Shown here one piece after another: positions 34,963-43,653 of a stretch of DNA of 53,637 nt. Positions within the stretch are counted from its first letter, which is position 1, and each line of letters opens with the position of its first letter. Made by a program: the position numbers and the translations under genes. Source of the stretch: an uncultured Prevotella sp. (GTDB taxonomy: Bacteria; Bacteroidota; Bacteroidia; Bacteroidales; Bacteroidaceae); assembly GCF_937863835.1 (NCBI RefSeq), contig NZ_CALMHT010000157.1, forward strand, positions 1 to 53,637, in the 5' to 3' direction. Under the pieces are notes generated by a model. It saw only the letters and a program-made list of their open reading frames with translations. It had not been told where the DNA came from and ran no database searches.

Positions 34963-36384
34963 ATGATACGAAAAACAATTCTGACCGCCTGTTTGACGAT
35001 GCTCTTCATGGGCAACATACAGGCAGCGACCGTAAACACGGAAAAGACGCTGACCGTAAATGGTGTAACGAGAAAATATATAATCTATGTACCTGACAAT
35101 GTCAAAGCGAACCCTTCCGTCGTATTCTCACTCCACGGGGCATCCGGTCACGACACCGACCGTTCACCCTTCCGCACTTCGGTAGCCGACGCTAACGGTT
35201 GCATCGTGGTGTATCCACAGGGTGCAAACCAATATTTCGCTATTTTCGGAGGTAGCATACCTGGATGGAACTCTACAGGTACGGCCAATGAAGACCTGGA
35301 CTTCTTCAAGGCTATCATCGAAGACGTAACGAAAAGTTACACAATCGACCATTCTCGAATCTATTGTTGCGGATTCTCCAATGGCGGTATGATGACATAC
35401 GCTAACACAAGTTGTGCAAGTGACATCTTTGCCGCATTCGCTTCTATCAGTGGATTTCAGCTCAACGAGTTTCATCATCGTACTACAGGTGCTCGGCCCG
35501 TTCCTTTCCTCCACATCCACGGTAAAGCAGACAACTTTGTGAAATATTCTTGTATGCCCATCATACGTGATAATATGGTGGCGCGCAACGGTTGTAATCC
35601 AATACCTGTAGTCACCACTGTCACCGGCAAATACACAAAGAGTATATATGAAGCAGGTGATGGCGGATTCCCTTACGTCTATTACGAGATAGACGGCATG
35701 GGACACAATGATTATACAGACAGGACTGAAGACAACAATTCAGCTCTGACGATGTGGAACTTCATGAGTAATTATTCGCTCAAAGACAACTGCGACAAGA
35801 CGCTGAAATGGCGGCTCAATATCGACACGAAGGGCTTCGACCCCAAGGAACACAGTTGGACGGTCAATGCAGCACAGACTAAATATGAATACGGTACACC
35901 GAAGAAGGCGAACAATGCGGACAACAATGTTTACCCCTCATTGCAATTTGAAGCAGGCAACTACACACTCGACTTTGAGTCGACGGGCAATGCGGGCGAT
36001 AAGATATATATAAAGGTGGAGACGCTCGACGGAAGTAGCACTCTCTTCTGCAAGTCGGGCAAGGTTGGCACCAAGGTAGTAATGCCATTCAGCGTACCAG
36101 CATACACAGAGTATAAAATTACCATCGTTAAAACTTCAGCAGACGATAGATTTGCCACCCTGTCCATCCATTCTTGCGAGACACCTGGTACGGAAGAGAA
36201 TAGCATGGATGATGCGCTCCCGGATGTCAGTTCAACAACTTTCGGTCAACCTGTCATTTCGTCCATCGATGCTATTCCAACCGTTTACTACACACTTACC
36301 GGAACATCATCTTGTAACCCGAGCCGGGGCATTAACATGATCAGAATGGATGATGGTTCTATAAGGAAAGTATCCCTGCATTAA
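34963..36384 (+). CDS. Secreted CE1/PHB-depolymerase-type esterase with probable type IX secretion tail
   Basis: A 473-residue secreted esterase. After a signal peptide (about 1-21) comes an alpha/beta hydrolase domain (about 30-268) with nucleophile S139 in GFSNGGMM, D190 in HGKADN and H248 in GMGHND, and the oxyanion segment SLHGASGHD. This is the layout of feruloyl and acetyl-xylan esterases of the LpqC/esterase-depolymerase group. A second, beta-rich domain (about 285-405) may bind carbohydrate. The last 35 residues (YYTLTGTSSCNPSRGINMIR...KVSLH) resemble the 'Y-L-G...P..GI.I' C-terminal signal used by the type IX secretion system in Prevotella. It probably removes ester groups from plant polysaccharides outside the cell; the exact acyl group is not known. 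Confidence 0.85.
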   Translation: MIRKTILTACLTMLFMGNIQAATVNTEKTLTVNGVTRKYIIYVPDNVKANPSVVFSLHGASGHDTDRSPFRTSVADANGCIVVYPQGANQYFAIFGGSIPGWNSTGTANEDLDFFKAIIEDVTKSYTIDHSRIYCCGFSNGGMMTYANTSCASDIFAAFASISGFQLNEFHHRTTGARPVPFLHIHGKADNFVKYSCMPIIRDNMVARNGCNPIPVVTTVTGKYTKSIYEAGDGGFPYVYYEIDGMGHNDYTDRTEDNNSALTMWNFMSNYSLKDNCDKTLKWRLNIDTKGFDPKEHSWTVNAAQTKYEYGTPKKANNADNNVYPSLQFEAGNYTLDFESTGNAGDKIYIKVETLDGSSTLFCKSGKVGTKVVMPFSVPAYTEYKITIVKTSADDRFATLSIHSCETPGTEENSMDDALPDVSSTTFGQPVISSIDAIPTVYYTLTGTSSCNPSRGINMIRMDDGSIRKVSLH

Positions 36385-36422
36385 GGATAGCAGACATACA
36401 TTCATTAATCATATAAAAATAA

Positions 36423-36454
36423 AAATCCCCGCAAACGAAAATCTGCGGGGATTT
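36423..36454. terminator. Bidirectional terminator between esterase and pnp
   Basis: An 11-bp stem AAATCCCCGCA (36423-36433) with its complement (36444-36454) and a 10-nt loop. The minus-strand tail, GATTTTTATTTTTA, is strongly U-rich; the plus-strand tail is weaker. Confidence 0.85.
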
Positions 36455-36475
36455 AATATATAATCTAATTATTGA

Positions 36476-38809
36476 TTAGAAATCTTTGTTGTCTAAAGAA
36501 TCATTGAAATCCTTCGGCTCATTGTTTTCCATTGGATCATGGAAATCCTTGTGCTCAAAATGACGCTGTTCGCCATTATTGAAATCTGGACGAGGACGAC
36601 GTTCACCTCTTTCAGGGCGAGGACGACGCTCACCACGCTCAGGACGAGGACGGCGCTCACGCTCTACATATCCTTCCGGTTTAGGAAGAAGGGCACGGTG
36701 AGAAAGTTTGTATTTGCCTGTCTTAGGATCGATTTCCATCAGTTTAACCTGAATCTTATCGCCCTCTTTGATACCAGCCTCTTCTACTGTCTCAAGACGT
36801 TTCCAGTCTATCTCTGATATATGGAGCAATCCATCTTTACCCGGCATGATTTCCACGAAACAGCCATAAGGCATGATGGAACGTACTGTTCCTTCGTAAA
36901 CTTCACCAACTTCAGGTACAGCCACGATAGCCTTGATCTTAGCAAGAGCAGCATCGATAATTTCCTTGTTAGCACCGCTAACCTGAACCTTACCCTTGCC
37001 ATCTGCCTCATCGATTGTGATTGTAGCACCTGTCTCTTCCTGCATCTGCTGGATGATCTTTCCACCAGGACCGATGATAGCACCGATAAATTCTTTAGGA
37101 ATCTCCAAAGCTACTATACGAGGAACCTGCGGTTTAAGTTCTGCACGTGGTTCAGCGATAGTATCCGTCAGTTTACCAAGGATATGTTCACGACCAGCCT
37201 TAGCCTGCATAAGAGCCTTTTCAAGAATATCGAAACTGAGTCCGTCACACTTGATATCCATCTGTGTAGCTGTAAGACCGTCTTTCGTACCTGTGGTCTT
37301 GAAGTCCATATCTCCCAGGTGGTCTTCATCACCCAGAATATCACTAAGAACAGCATACTTGTCTTCGCCCGGATTCTTGATAAGTCCCATTGCGATACCG
37401 CTTACAGGTTTCTTCATAGGAACACCGGCATCCATCAGAGCCAATGTACCGGCACATACCGTAGCCATAGATGAAGAACCGTTGCTCTCAAGGATTTCAC
37501 TCATCAGACGTACTGTATAAGGATAATCTTCAGGTATCTGATTCTTCAATGCGCGCCATGCCAGATGACCATGACCAATCTCACGACGGCCTACACCGCG
37601 CTGAGCCTTAGCCTCGCCTGTACAGAAAGGAGGGAAGTTGTAGTGCAGCATGAAACGCTGGTAACTCTTCTCTAATACATTGTCTATCATCTTCTCATCC
37701 ATCTTTGTACCGAGGGTACAAGTAGATAGCGACATCGTCTCACCACGTTGGAAAATGGCACTTCCGTGAGGCATTGGCAGAGGGGAAACCTCGCACCAGA
37801 TAGGACGAATCTCATCTGTCTTACGACCATCCAGGCGCTTTCCTTCGTCAAGGATGCAACGACGCATAGAGTCGCGCATTACATCTGAATAGTAACGGCC
37901 TGCCATCTCATGCTTCTCTGCAAGTTCATCTTCAGAAAGATCTGTATGAGCTGCATCATAAGCTTCCAGGAAGTCAGCCTTAATCTTATCAAAAGCATCT
38001 TCACGACTCTTCTTGTCATGATCTCCAGCTTCTGCTATAGCATAGCATTTGTCGTAAGTCTCTTTCTTGATCTGTTCACGCAATTCCTCGTCGTTCACTT
38101 CATGACAATATTCGCGCTTTACGTCCTTACCCAGTTCTTTAGACAGTTCCAGCTGCATCTCACACATCGGTTTGATAGCATCCATAGCTGCTTTCAAGGC
38201 TCCGATCATGTCCTGCTCTGAAACTTCTTTCATCTCACCTTCAACCATCATGATATTCTCTGCAGAAGCGCCTACCATGATATCCATATCAGCCTCTTTT
38301 GTCTGTTCGAATGTAGGGTTGATGACATATTCGCCATTAACACGGGCTACACGAACCTCAGAAATTGGGCACTCAAATGGAATATCTGAACAAGCCATAG
38401 CGGCTGATGCGGCAAAACCTGCCAAAGCATCAGGCTGATCTACGCCATCAGCTGATAAAAGCATCACATTTACAAATACTTCTGCATGGTAGTTAGAAGG
38501 GAATAATGGACGGAGGACACGGTCTACCAGTCGAGATGTCAATATCTCATCATCACTCGCCTTACCTTCACGTTTTGTGAATCCGCCAGGATAACGGCCT
38601 GCTGCGGAATAAAATTCACGATAGTCAACTTGCAAAGGCATAAAATCTGTACCAGGAACTGCATCCTTCGCTGCACAAACAGTTGCGAGCAGTACGGTGT
38701 TACCCATACGGAGAACCACAGAACCGTCTGTCTGTTTTGCAACTTTCCCAGTTTCAATGCTGATAGTTCTTCCATCAGACAATTGAATTGTTTTCGTTAT
38801 TACGTTCAT
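36476..38809 (-). CDS. pnp: Polyribonucleotide nucleotidyltransferase (PNPase)
   Basis: A 777-residue PNPase, the phosphorolytic 3'-5' exoribonuclease of RNA decay. It has two RNase PH domains (about 10-140 and 320-460) around a helical linker, a KH domain with [19 protein letters not shown] (about 570-590) and an S1 domain with [20 protein letters not shown] (about 640-660). After the S1 domain is an extra tail of about 70 residues: three copies of a nine-residue Arg/Pro unit (RPRPERGER type), then an acidic Asp/Asn/Glu-rich end. Longer than the roughly 700 residues common elsewhere, mainly by this tail. It is transcribed alone, divergent from crcB. Confidence 0.97.
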   Translation of the reverse strand: MNVITKTIQLSDGRTISIETGKVAKQTDGSVVLRMGNTVLLATVCAAKDAVPGTDFMPLQVDYREFYSAAGRYPGGFTKREGKASDDEILTSRLVDRVLRPLFPSNYHAEVFVNVMLLSADGVDQPDALAGFAASAAMACSDIPFECPISEVRVARVNGEYVINPTFEQTKEADMDIMVGASAENIMMVEGEMKEVSEQDMIGALKAAMDAIKPMCEMQLELSKELGKDVKREYCHEVNDEELREQIKKETYDKCYAIAEAGDHDKKSREDAFDKIKADFLEAYDAAHTDLSEDELAEKHEMAGRYYSDVMRDSMRRCILDEGKRLDGRKTDEIRPIWCEVSPLPMPHGSAIFQRGETMSLSTCTLGTKMDEKMIDNVLEKSYQRFMLHYNFPPFCTGEAKAQRGVGRREIGHGHLAWRALKNQIPEDYPYTVRLMSEILESNGSSSMATVCAGTLALMDAGVPMKKPVSGIAMGLIKNPGEDKYAVLSDILGDEDHLGDMDFKTTGTKDGLTATQMDIKCDGLSFDILEKALMQAKAGREHILGKLTDTIAEPRAELKPQVPRIVALEIPKEFIGAIIGPGGKIIQQMQEETGATITIDEADGKGKVQVSGANKEIIDAALAKIKAIVAVPEVGEVYEGTVRSIMPYGCFVEIMPGKDGLLHISEIDWKRLETVEEAGIKEGDKIQVKLMEIDPKTGKYKLSHRALLPKPEGYVERERRPRPERGERRPRPERGERRPRPDFNNGEQRHFEHKDFHDPMENNEPKDFNDSLDNKDF
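36591..36671 (-). repeat. 27-bp tandem repeat inside pnp encoding Arg/Pro-rich units
   Basis: CGAGGACGAC-type starts occur at 36591, 36618 and 36645, exactly 27 bp apart, encoding three nine-residue [13 protein letters not shown] units in the PNPase tail. Copy number could vary between strains. Confidence 0.8.
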
Positions 38810-38852
38810 CTAAATAAAACTTTATTGTTTTTATAACATCAAAAATATCGGG

Positions 38853-38860
38853 CAAAGATA
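38853..38860 (-). promoter_or_regulatory. Promoter -7 box for pnp
   Basis: On the minus strand this reads TATCTTTG, 43 bp before the pnp ATG at 38809, giving a leader of about 37 nt. Confidence 0.6.
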
Positions 38861-38986
38861 GTGAAAATTGTAATAACAAAAGATTTTTTTACTGTAAATC
38901 TACAATAAATTCTTGTTTTTTATGCTTTTAGCAGCTGATTTAATCAAATTATCAATTCTCGTTTCTCAATTCTCAATTAAATTACA

Positions 38987-38994
38987 TAACTTTG
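38987..38994 (+). promoter_or_regulatory. Promoter -7 box for crcB, implying a leaderless transcript
   Basis: TAACTTTG ends five bases before the ATG at 39000; TTTC at 38962-38965 lies 21 bp upstream as a possible -33 element. A start about seven bases from the box centre falls at 38997-38999, leaving almost no leader. Confidence 0.55.
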
Positions 38995-38999
38995 CAGCG

Positions 39000-39377
39000 A
39001 TGTTGAAAAGTATTATCATAGTTGCTATAGGTAGTGGTATAGGAGGCGTGTTGCGCTTCTTACTGTCTAAGATAATCCAAGGCTCCGTATTCACAGCATT
39101 TCCTTTGGGGACAATGACTGTGAACATATTGGGATGTCTGCTTATCGGCATTTTTTATGGACTTTTCGACCGAGGAGCTTTGCTGAATCCTAATCTTAAA
39201 TTACTATTGACAGTCGGTTTTTGTGGAGGATTTACCACCTTCAGCACTTTTATGAACGAAAGTTTACATCTTTTTCGTTCAGACAACATCCTGTATGGCG
39301 CGCTGTATGCTGGCGGGAGCGTTTTCATCGGACTACTAGCCGTATTCGTTGGAAGTCAATTGATAAAACAAATATAA
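39000..39377 (+). CDS. crcB: Fluoride exporter CrcB/Fluc
   Basis: A 125-residue protein with four membrane helices that exports fluoride as a dual-topology dimer. Family motifs are present: GSGIGGVLRFLLS (11-23), the pore asparagine in PLGTMTVNILGC (35-46) and GFCGGFTTFSTF (73-84), which carries the Phe-box and sodium-site residues. The frame is open to 38913, but the added 29 residues would precede the promoter and are not part of the family, so the start is at 39000. The next gene follows after 7 bp. No fluoride riboswitch is recognisable upstream. Confidence 0.94.
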   Translation: MLKSIIIVAIGSGIGGVLRFLLSKIIQGSVFTAFPLGTMTVNILGCLLIGIFYGLFDRGALLNPNLKLLLTVGFCGGFTTFSTFMNESLHLFRSDNILYGALYAGGSVFIGLLAVFVGSQLIKQI

Positions 39378-39384
39378 CAATAAT

Positions 39385-40545
39385 ATGAAAAAGACAATTT
39401 TAAAACTATTTTATGTGTGTCTGATTGGTCTTACTGCTGTTAGTTTCACTTCATGCAACAAGCAGAAATTCCATATAGAAGGTAACATCACAGATGCCAA
39501 GGATTCTATTCTGTATTTTGAAAATGTAAGTCTGAACGGCCCAGTTGTCATGGATTCTGTCAAACTCGGCGAAGACGGCGCTTTCTCATTCAGTGGAGAT
39601 AAAAACGAAGCGCCTGAATTCTATCGTCTTAGAATTTCGGGAGAATGTATCAATCTTTCCATCGATTCTACAGAAACGGTGACGGTAAAAGCCGCCTACC
39701 CCACAATGCCTACAAAATATACTGTTTCCGGTTCGTACAACTGCTCTAAAATCAAGGAATTGGCTGTTATGCAAATCGACCTTACCAATAAGGCTATGGC
39801 TCTAGAAAAGGACGCCTCTTTGGGTGGACTTGCAGAAGACAGCATTGCAAAATTGGTTGACATTTATAAAAACAACGTAAAACGTAATTATATTTTCAAG
39901 GAGCCGAATAAAGCTTATGCTTATTACGCTCTTTTCCAAACGATTGGCAATACCCTGATTTTTAATCCTCGCAACAACAAGGATGACATCAAAGTTTTTG
40001 CCGCTGTAGCCACCAGTTGGGATACCTATTATCCAAATGCCCTTCGTGGAAAGAATCTTCACAATATTGCCATAGAGGGAATGAAAAACGCCCGAATAGT
40101 AGAGGCAGAGAACAATCAGAGAATTGATGCCAGCAAAGTTACCGTTTCCGGTGTAATCGATATACCATTGAATGACAACAAGGGACATCTACATCACCTC
40201 ACCGACTTAAAAGGTAAAGTTGTCATGCTTGACTTCCATGTCTTTGCCTCAAAAGAATCCACACAAAGGATTATGGCTCTTCGAGAACTGTATAATAAAT
40301 ATCATGCACAGGGATTTGAGATTTATCAAGTTTCCCTCGATCCTGACGAACATTTCTGGAAAGTCAACACAGCTGCACTTCCATGGGTTTGCGTAAGAGA
40401 TGCGGATGGAATGGATTCTAAATATCTCACTGTATATAACATTCAGAATTTACCGTCATTCTTCCTGATAGACAAGAACAATTCACTTGTTAAGCGTGAC
40501 ATTCAAATCAAAGATATTGATGCTGAAATAAAGAAATTATTATAA
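39385..40545 (+). CDS. Thioredoxin-fold lipoprotein with DUF4369-like N-terminus, lacking the CXXC motif
   Basis: A 386-residue lipoprotein: Cys24 lies in FTSC and is followed by NKQK, without acidic residues, so it probably faces the periplasm. Residues about 28-130 resemble DUF4369 (FHIEGNITDAKDSILYFEN), a helical middle follows, and a thioredoxin/AhpC-like fold spans about 255-386 (KGKVVMLDFHVFASKES..., IYQVSLDPDEHFWK, NLPSFFLIDKN with the cis-proline). Where related TlpA/ResA proteins have WCXXC, this one reads FASKEST (about 287-293), so it cannot do dithiol chemistry. It may be a structural or chaperone-like member. It is 7 bp after crcB, likely cotranscribed, though no functional link to fluoride export is obvious. 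Confidence 0.85.
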   Translation: MKKTILKLFYVCLIGLTAVSFTSCNKQKFHIEGNITDAKDSILYFENVSLNGPVVMDSVKLGEDGAFSFSGDKNEAPEFYRLRISGECINLSIDSTETVTVKAAYPTMPTKYTVSGSYNCSKIKELAVMQIDLTNKAMALEKDASLGGLAEDSIAKLVDIYKNNVKRNYIFKEPNKAYAYYALFQTIGNTLIFNPRNNKDDIKVFAAVATSWDTYYPNALRGKNLHNIAIEGMKNARIVEAENNQRIDASKVTVSGVIDIPLNDNKGHLHHLTDLKGKVVMLDFHVFASKESTQRIMALRELYNKYHAQGFEIYQVSLDPDEHFWKVNTAALPWVCVRDADGMDSKYLTVYNIQNLPSFFLIDKNNSLVKRDIQIKDIDAEIKKLL

Positions 40546-40563
40546 TAGGAATATATTATACCA

Positions 40564-40596
40564 AAAGGCGGATTATCCATCAGATAATCCGCCTTT
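40564..40596. terminator. Terminator between convergent thioredoxin-fold and hydrolase genes
   Basis: A perfect 14-bp stem (40564-40577 with 40583-40596, AAAGGCGGATTATC and its complement) closes a 5-nt loop. The plus-strand tail is CTTTATT; the minus-strand end of the stem gives CCTTTTGG. It probably serves both genes. Confidence 0.85.
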
Positions 40597-40619
40597 CTTT
40601 ATTGGTATTTAATTAGTCC

Positions 40620-41444
40620 TTAAAAACTCCCGAGCCATGCTTTCAATTCCAGTTCCATCTCTATATGAAATGCGAAACCCTCGCGAAATCCCCATCCATG
40701 TCCTCCAGAAGGATATACATGCAATGAAGCCGGAACGTCATGACGATACAATTCTGTATAGTAGTTTACTCCATTAGCCGGAAGTACGGCACTGTCATCG
40801 TCACTTAGAGCAATAAAAGCACGACAAGTGTTTCTTGTCACCTTCATATCGTTGCTGTATTCATTCTCCAACTTTTTCTTTGCATCCTTTCCTAAGAAAT
40901 TATCGTGCGATCCTTGGTGTGTATATCCTGGTTGCATGGTAATAACCGGATAGAAAAGGATTTGGAAATCAGGTACCGACTCTTTATCTGCATGAGTGGC
41001 CACTGTGGAAGCGAGGTGCCCGCCGGCTGAAGATCCCATGATACCCACATCATTGGGATTAATATGCCAGTCGACAGCATTTTTGCGCACTAATTTCATT
41101 GCTTCCTCCGCATCTGATACTGGAACTTCCAGATTACCATGTGGCATACGATATTTTAATACGATGGCAGCAATTCCCATTTTATTAAAGAAAGGAGCCC
41201 AATCATATCCTTCATGGTCCATAGCCAGATGGGTGTATCCTCCGCCGGGACAGATAACGACGGCACGTCCTGTCGCCTTTTCGGTTTTTGGCAGGAACAC
41301 ACGTACTTTTGCGGAATCGTTGGCATCACCATTATCGTTTGGAGCACCACCCGACCATAAATTAATGTCTATCGTTTTCTGTGCAGCAGCAGACATTGAC
41401 ACTGCAACTAATACCAGGATTAGCAGCGATTTAAAGTTTCTCAT
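40620..41444 (-). CDS. Secreted alpha/beta hydrolase, acyl- or acetyl-esterase
   Basis: A 274-residue esterase with a signal peptide (about 1-22). CPGGGYTHLA (65-74) forms the oxyanion hole, the nucleophile is S139 in MGSSAGGH, the acid lies in SDDD (214-217) and the base is H249 in SGGHGWGF. This set fits the small secreted esterases often attached to hemicellulose or pectin degradation in Bacteroidetes; peptidase S9-like relatives are possible but less likely at this length. It is a single-gene transcript, divergent from the SASA-type esterase gene 108 bp away, which suggests the two act on the same decorated glycans. Confidence 0.85.
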   Translation of the reverse strand: MRNFKSLLILVLVAVSMSAAAQKTIDINLWSGGAPNDNGDANDSAKVRVFLPKTEKATGRAVVICPGGGYTHLAMDHEGYDWAPFFNKMGIAAIVLKYRMPHGNLEVPVSDAEEAMKLVRKNAVDWHINPNDVGIMGSSAGGHLASTVATHADKESVPDFQILFYPVITMQPGYTHQGSHDNFLGKDAKKKLENEYSNDMKVTRNTCRAFIALSDDDSAVLPANGVNYYTELYRHDVPASLHVYPSGGHGWGFREGFAFHIEMELELKAWLGSF

Positions 41445-41500
41445 TGTTTTATTGTAGTAATATTTTGTTTCTTTTATACAAATTCTTTGATAATCAGTTG

Positions 41501-41508
41501 CAAAGATA
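41501..41508 (-). promoter_or_regulatory. Promoter -7 box for the alpha/beta hydrolase gene
   Basis: On the minus strand this reads TATCTTTG, 56 bp before the ATG at 41444, inside the divergent region shared with the acetylesterase gene. Confidence 0.55.
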
Positions 41509-41552
41509 ACTATTTTTTTGTAATATTGCAGTCGTAATTAATCAAAGATATT

Positions 41553-42983
41553 ATGCATAAACAGTTTTTAATTGTTTCGATTTTCGCAACAATTGCCTTA
41601 GGCACACAGGCAAAGGTCACTTTGCCTAATCTAATTAGTGATAACATGATCTTACAACAGAACAGCGATGCTCGTCTATGGGGTACCGATACTCCAGGAA
41701 AAACGGTAAAGGTTTCTGCGTCATGGTCAGATAATACCTATTCCACAAAAGTAGATAAAGACGGCAAGTGGATGGTGAAGATCAAAACTCCTGCTGCAGG
41801 ATTCGCCCCCTATTCTATTACTTTTGATGACGGTGAGAAATCGACTGTAAACGGTGTCTTGTCCGGAGAAGTTTGGGTATGTGCCGGACAGAGTAACATG
41901 GAGATGCCTGTGAAGGGCTTTGGCAACTGTCCTGTACAGGATTACAACAAGGTTGTGCTTGATGCCGTAAATTCCAAAGGTGTCCATTTCGTCAAGATAC
42001 CTAGTGTAATGAGTGAGACTCCGCTCGACAATGCGCAATGCGAATGGAAAATCTGTGATCCCACCACTGTCGGTGAAGCCAGTGCTACGGGCTACTTCTT
42101 TGCTAGAATGGTAAGCAGGGCACTTCAGATTCCTATCGGACTTATCGAAGCCAATAAAGGCGGAACACGTGTGGAAAGTTGGTTAAACCGGGATAATCTG
42201 ACAAAATACACAAAGGAAGATCTGAATATCAACCATATTAAAAAGAATTTCAAATGGGATTACCATTATCCACTTTTATGGGGCAATGGAACATTTCATC
42301 CGATACTCAACTATACTGTTAAGGGCATCATTTTCTATCAAGGATGCTCCAATGTCGGCGACCCAGGCGACCAATATTCACAAAGACTTGCATTGCTTGT
42401 CAAACAATGGCGCGAAGAATTCGGACTAGGTGAGATTCCTTTTTACTTTGTACAGATTGCCCCTTATTATTATGACAATGATGTAAATGCCATAAGTGGT
42501 GCAAAATTACGTGAGCAGCAGTTTAAAGCGTCCCAGATTATTCCAAATAGTGCAATAGTGGGTACCAATGATGCCGTCTATCCTTATGAGACGCAACAGA
42601 TCCATCCTTGTCAGAAAGAAAAAGTAGGGGAACGCTTGGGATTCTTGGCACTTAACAAACAATACGGAATGAAACAACTGATTGCCGACGCTCCTACATA
42701 CAAGAGTATGAAGATAAGCAATGATACTGTATACGTGCAACTTGATAATCTTGCTGATGGTATTAGCAGATATGAGGATATGCAAGGATTCGAACTTGCC
42801 GGAGAGGACAAAGTATTCCATAAAGCAAATGCATACTATTACTGGACACAGGGAATCATCATCACTTGTCCTGAAGTAAAGAAGCCTGTTGCCGTAAGAT
42901 ATTGCTTCCGCAACTTCCAACTTGGCAACGTGGCTAACCAAGGCGGTTTGCCTCTGTTCCCTTTCAGGACGGACAATTGGTAA
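41553..42983 (+). CDS. Sialate O-acetylesterase-like (SASA/SGNH) carbohydrate acetylesterase
   Basis: A 476-residue secreted esterase with a signal peptide (about 1-20). An N-terminal beta domain (about 25-105, starting LPNLISDNMILQQNSDARLWG) precedes the SGNH hydrolase domain with nucleophile S114 in VCAGQSNMEMP, GANKGGTRVESW-like block II (EANKGGTRVESWL), FYQGCSN with the block III asparagine, and the catalytic histidine in TQQIHPCQK. In Bacteroidetes such enzymes remove acetyl groups from sialic acid, xylan or other glycans; the gene neighbourhood favours plant polysaccharide but does not prove it. The length is slightly shorter than that of some family members, and no C-terminal sorting tail is seen. 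Confidence 0.88.
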   Translation: MHKQFLIVSIFATIALGTQAKVTLPNLISDNMILQQNSDARLWGTDTPGKTVKVSASWSDNTYSTKVDKDGKWMVKIKTPAAGFAPYSITFDDGEKSTVNGVLSGEVWVCAGQSNMEMPVKGFGNCPVQDYNKVVLDAVNSKGVHFVKIPSVMSETPLDNAQCEWKICDPTTVGEASATGYFFARMVSRALQIPIGLIEANKGGTRVESWLNRDNLTKYTKEDLNINHIKKNFKWDYHYPLLWGNGTFHPILNYTVKGIIFYQGCSNVGDPGDQYSQRLALLVKQWREEFGLGEIPFYFVQIAPYYYDNDVNAISGAKLREQQFKASQIIPNSAIVGTNDAVYPYETQQIHPCQKEKVGERLGFLALNKQYGMKQLIADAPTYKSMKISNDTVYVQLDNLADGISRYEDMQGFELAGEDKVFHKANAYYYWTQGIIITCPEVKKPVAVRYCFRNFQLGNVANQGGLPLFPFRTDNW

Positions 42984-42993
42984 TTAATCTATC

Positions 42994-43018
42994 ATAGGGC
43001 GGGATAATCCTGCCCTAT
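42994..43018 (+). terminator. Terminator hairpin after the acetylesterase gene
   Basis: An 11-bp stem (42994-43004 with 43008-43018, one G-T pair) and a 3-nt loop, 10 bp after the stop codon. The tail ATCATTTATA is only modestly U-rich. Confidence 0.65.
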
Positions 43019-43039
43019 ATCATTTATAATATTAAAGAT

Positions 43040-43576
43040 ATGCATCCATTAGAAAAATTTAAATACTGTCCTGTCTGCGGCAGTTCTCATTTTGAAATAA
43101 AGAATGAGAAAAGTAAATTATGTAGCAATTGCGGTTTTTCATATTATATGAACCCTAGTTCTGCAACAGTAGCCTTTATTATGAATGAGAAAGACGAACT
43201 GTTAGTGGTACGTAGAGGTAAAGAACCCGCAAAAGGCATGCTCGACTTGCCAGGCGGTTTTGTTGATATGGAAGAGACTGGAGAAGAAGGTATTACGAGA
43301 GAAGTAAAAGAAGAAACCGGCTTAGAGGTGACGGAGACCAAATATCTGTTCAGTTTACCTAATATTTACCTGTATTCCGGAGTCACAATACATACACTTG
43401 ATATGTTTTTCTGTTGTAAAGTGAAAGATATGACAAATGTGAAGGCTATGGATGACGCTGTAGAATATCAATGGATTGCTCTAAAAGATATACGTACAGA
43501 ACTTTTTGGTCTACGTTCTATCAGGGCTGGTCTTTTTAAATTTATAGAAACTAGACTAAAAAACTTAAAAAAATAG
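43040..43576 (+). CDS. Nudix hydrolase with N-terminal zinc ribbon
   Basis: A 178-residue Nudix protein. C10, C13, C28 and C31 (FKYCPVCGS, LCSNCGF) form a zinc ribbon like that of NADH pyrophosphatase NudC. The Nudix box starts at G73 and contains REVKEETG (87-94), so metal-dependent pyrophosphate cleavage is expected. It is shorter than NudC and lacks its SQPWPFP motif, so NADH may not be the substrate; hydrolysis of another nucleoside diphosphate derivative is likely. It lies between a terminator hairpin and the topA promoter, and seems to be a single-gene transcript. Confidence 0.9.
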   Translation: MHPLEKFKYCPVCGSSHFEIKNEKSKLCSNCGFSYYMNPSSATVAFIMNEKDELLVVRRGKEPAKGMLDLPGGFVDMEETGEEGITREVKEETGLEVTETKYLFSLPNIYLYSGVTIHTLDMFFCCKVKDMTNVKAMDDAVEYQWIALKDIRTELFGLRSIRAGLFKFIETRLKNLKK

Positions 43577-43617
43577 AAAAAATACCATATTAATAAGGTA
43601 TAAGTAAAAGTTTTGCT

Positions 43618-43625
43618 TACTTTTG
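43618..43625 (+). promoter_or_regulatory. Promoter -7 box for the topA operon
   Basis: TACTTTTG, 28 bp before the topA ATG at 43654. The -33 region is A-rich without a clear TTTG. Confidence 0.6.
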
Positions 43626-43653
43626 CGCCCTAAATAAAAGTACGTATTAGATT

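Noticed and set aside
36591..36671. CRISPR-like repeat array.
   Set aside because: The 27-bp units are contiguous, have no spacers, and keep the pnp reading frame.
36821..37474. 217-codon plus-strand frame.
   Set aside because: It is antisense to pnp, whose domains are complete and in frame.
38810..38999. Fluoride riboswitch upstream of crcB.
   Set aside because: No matching aptamer pattern is visible, and the predicted transcript has almost no leader.
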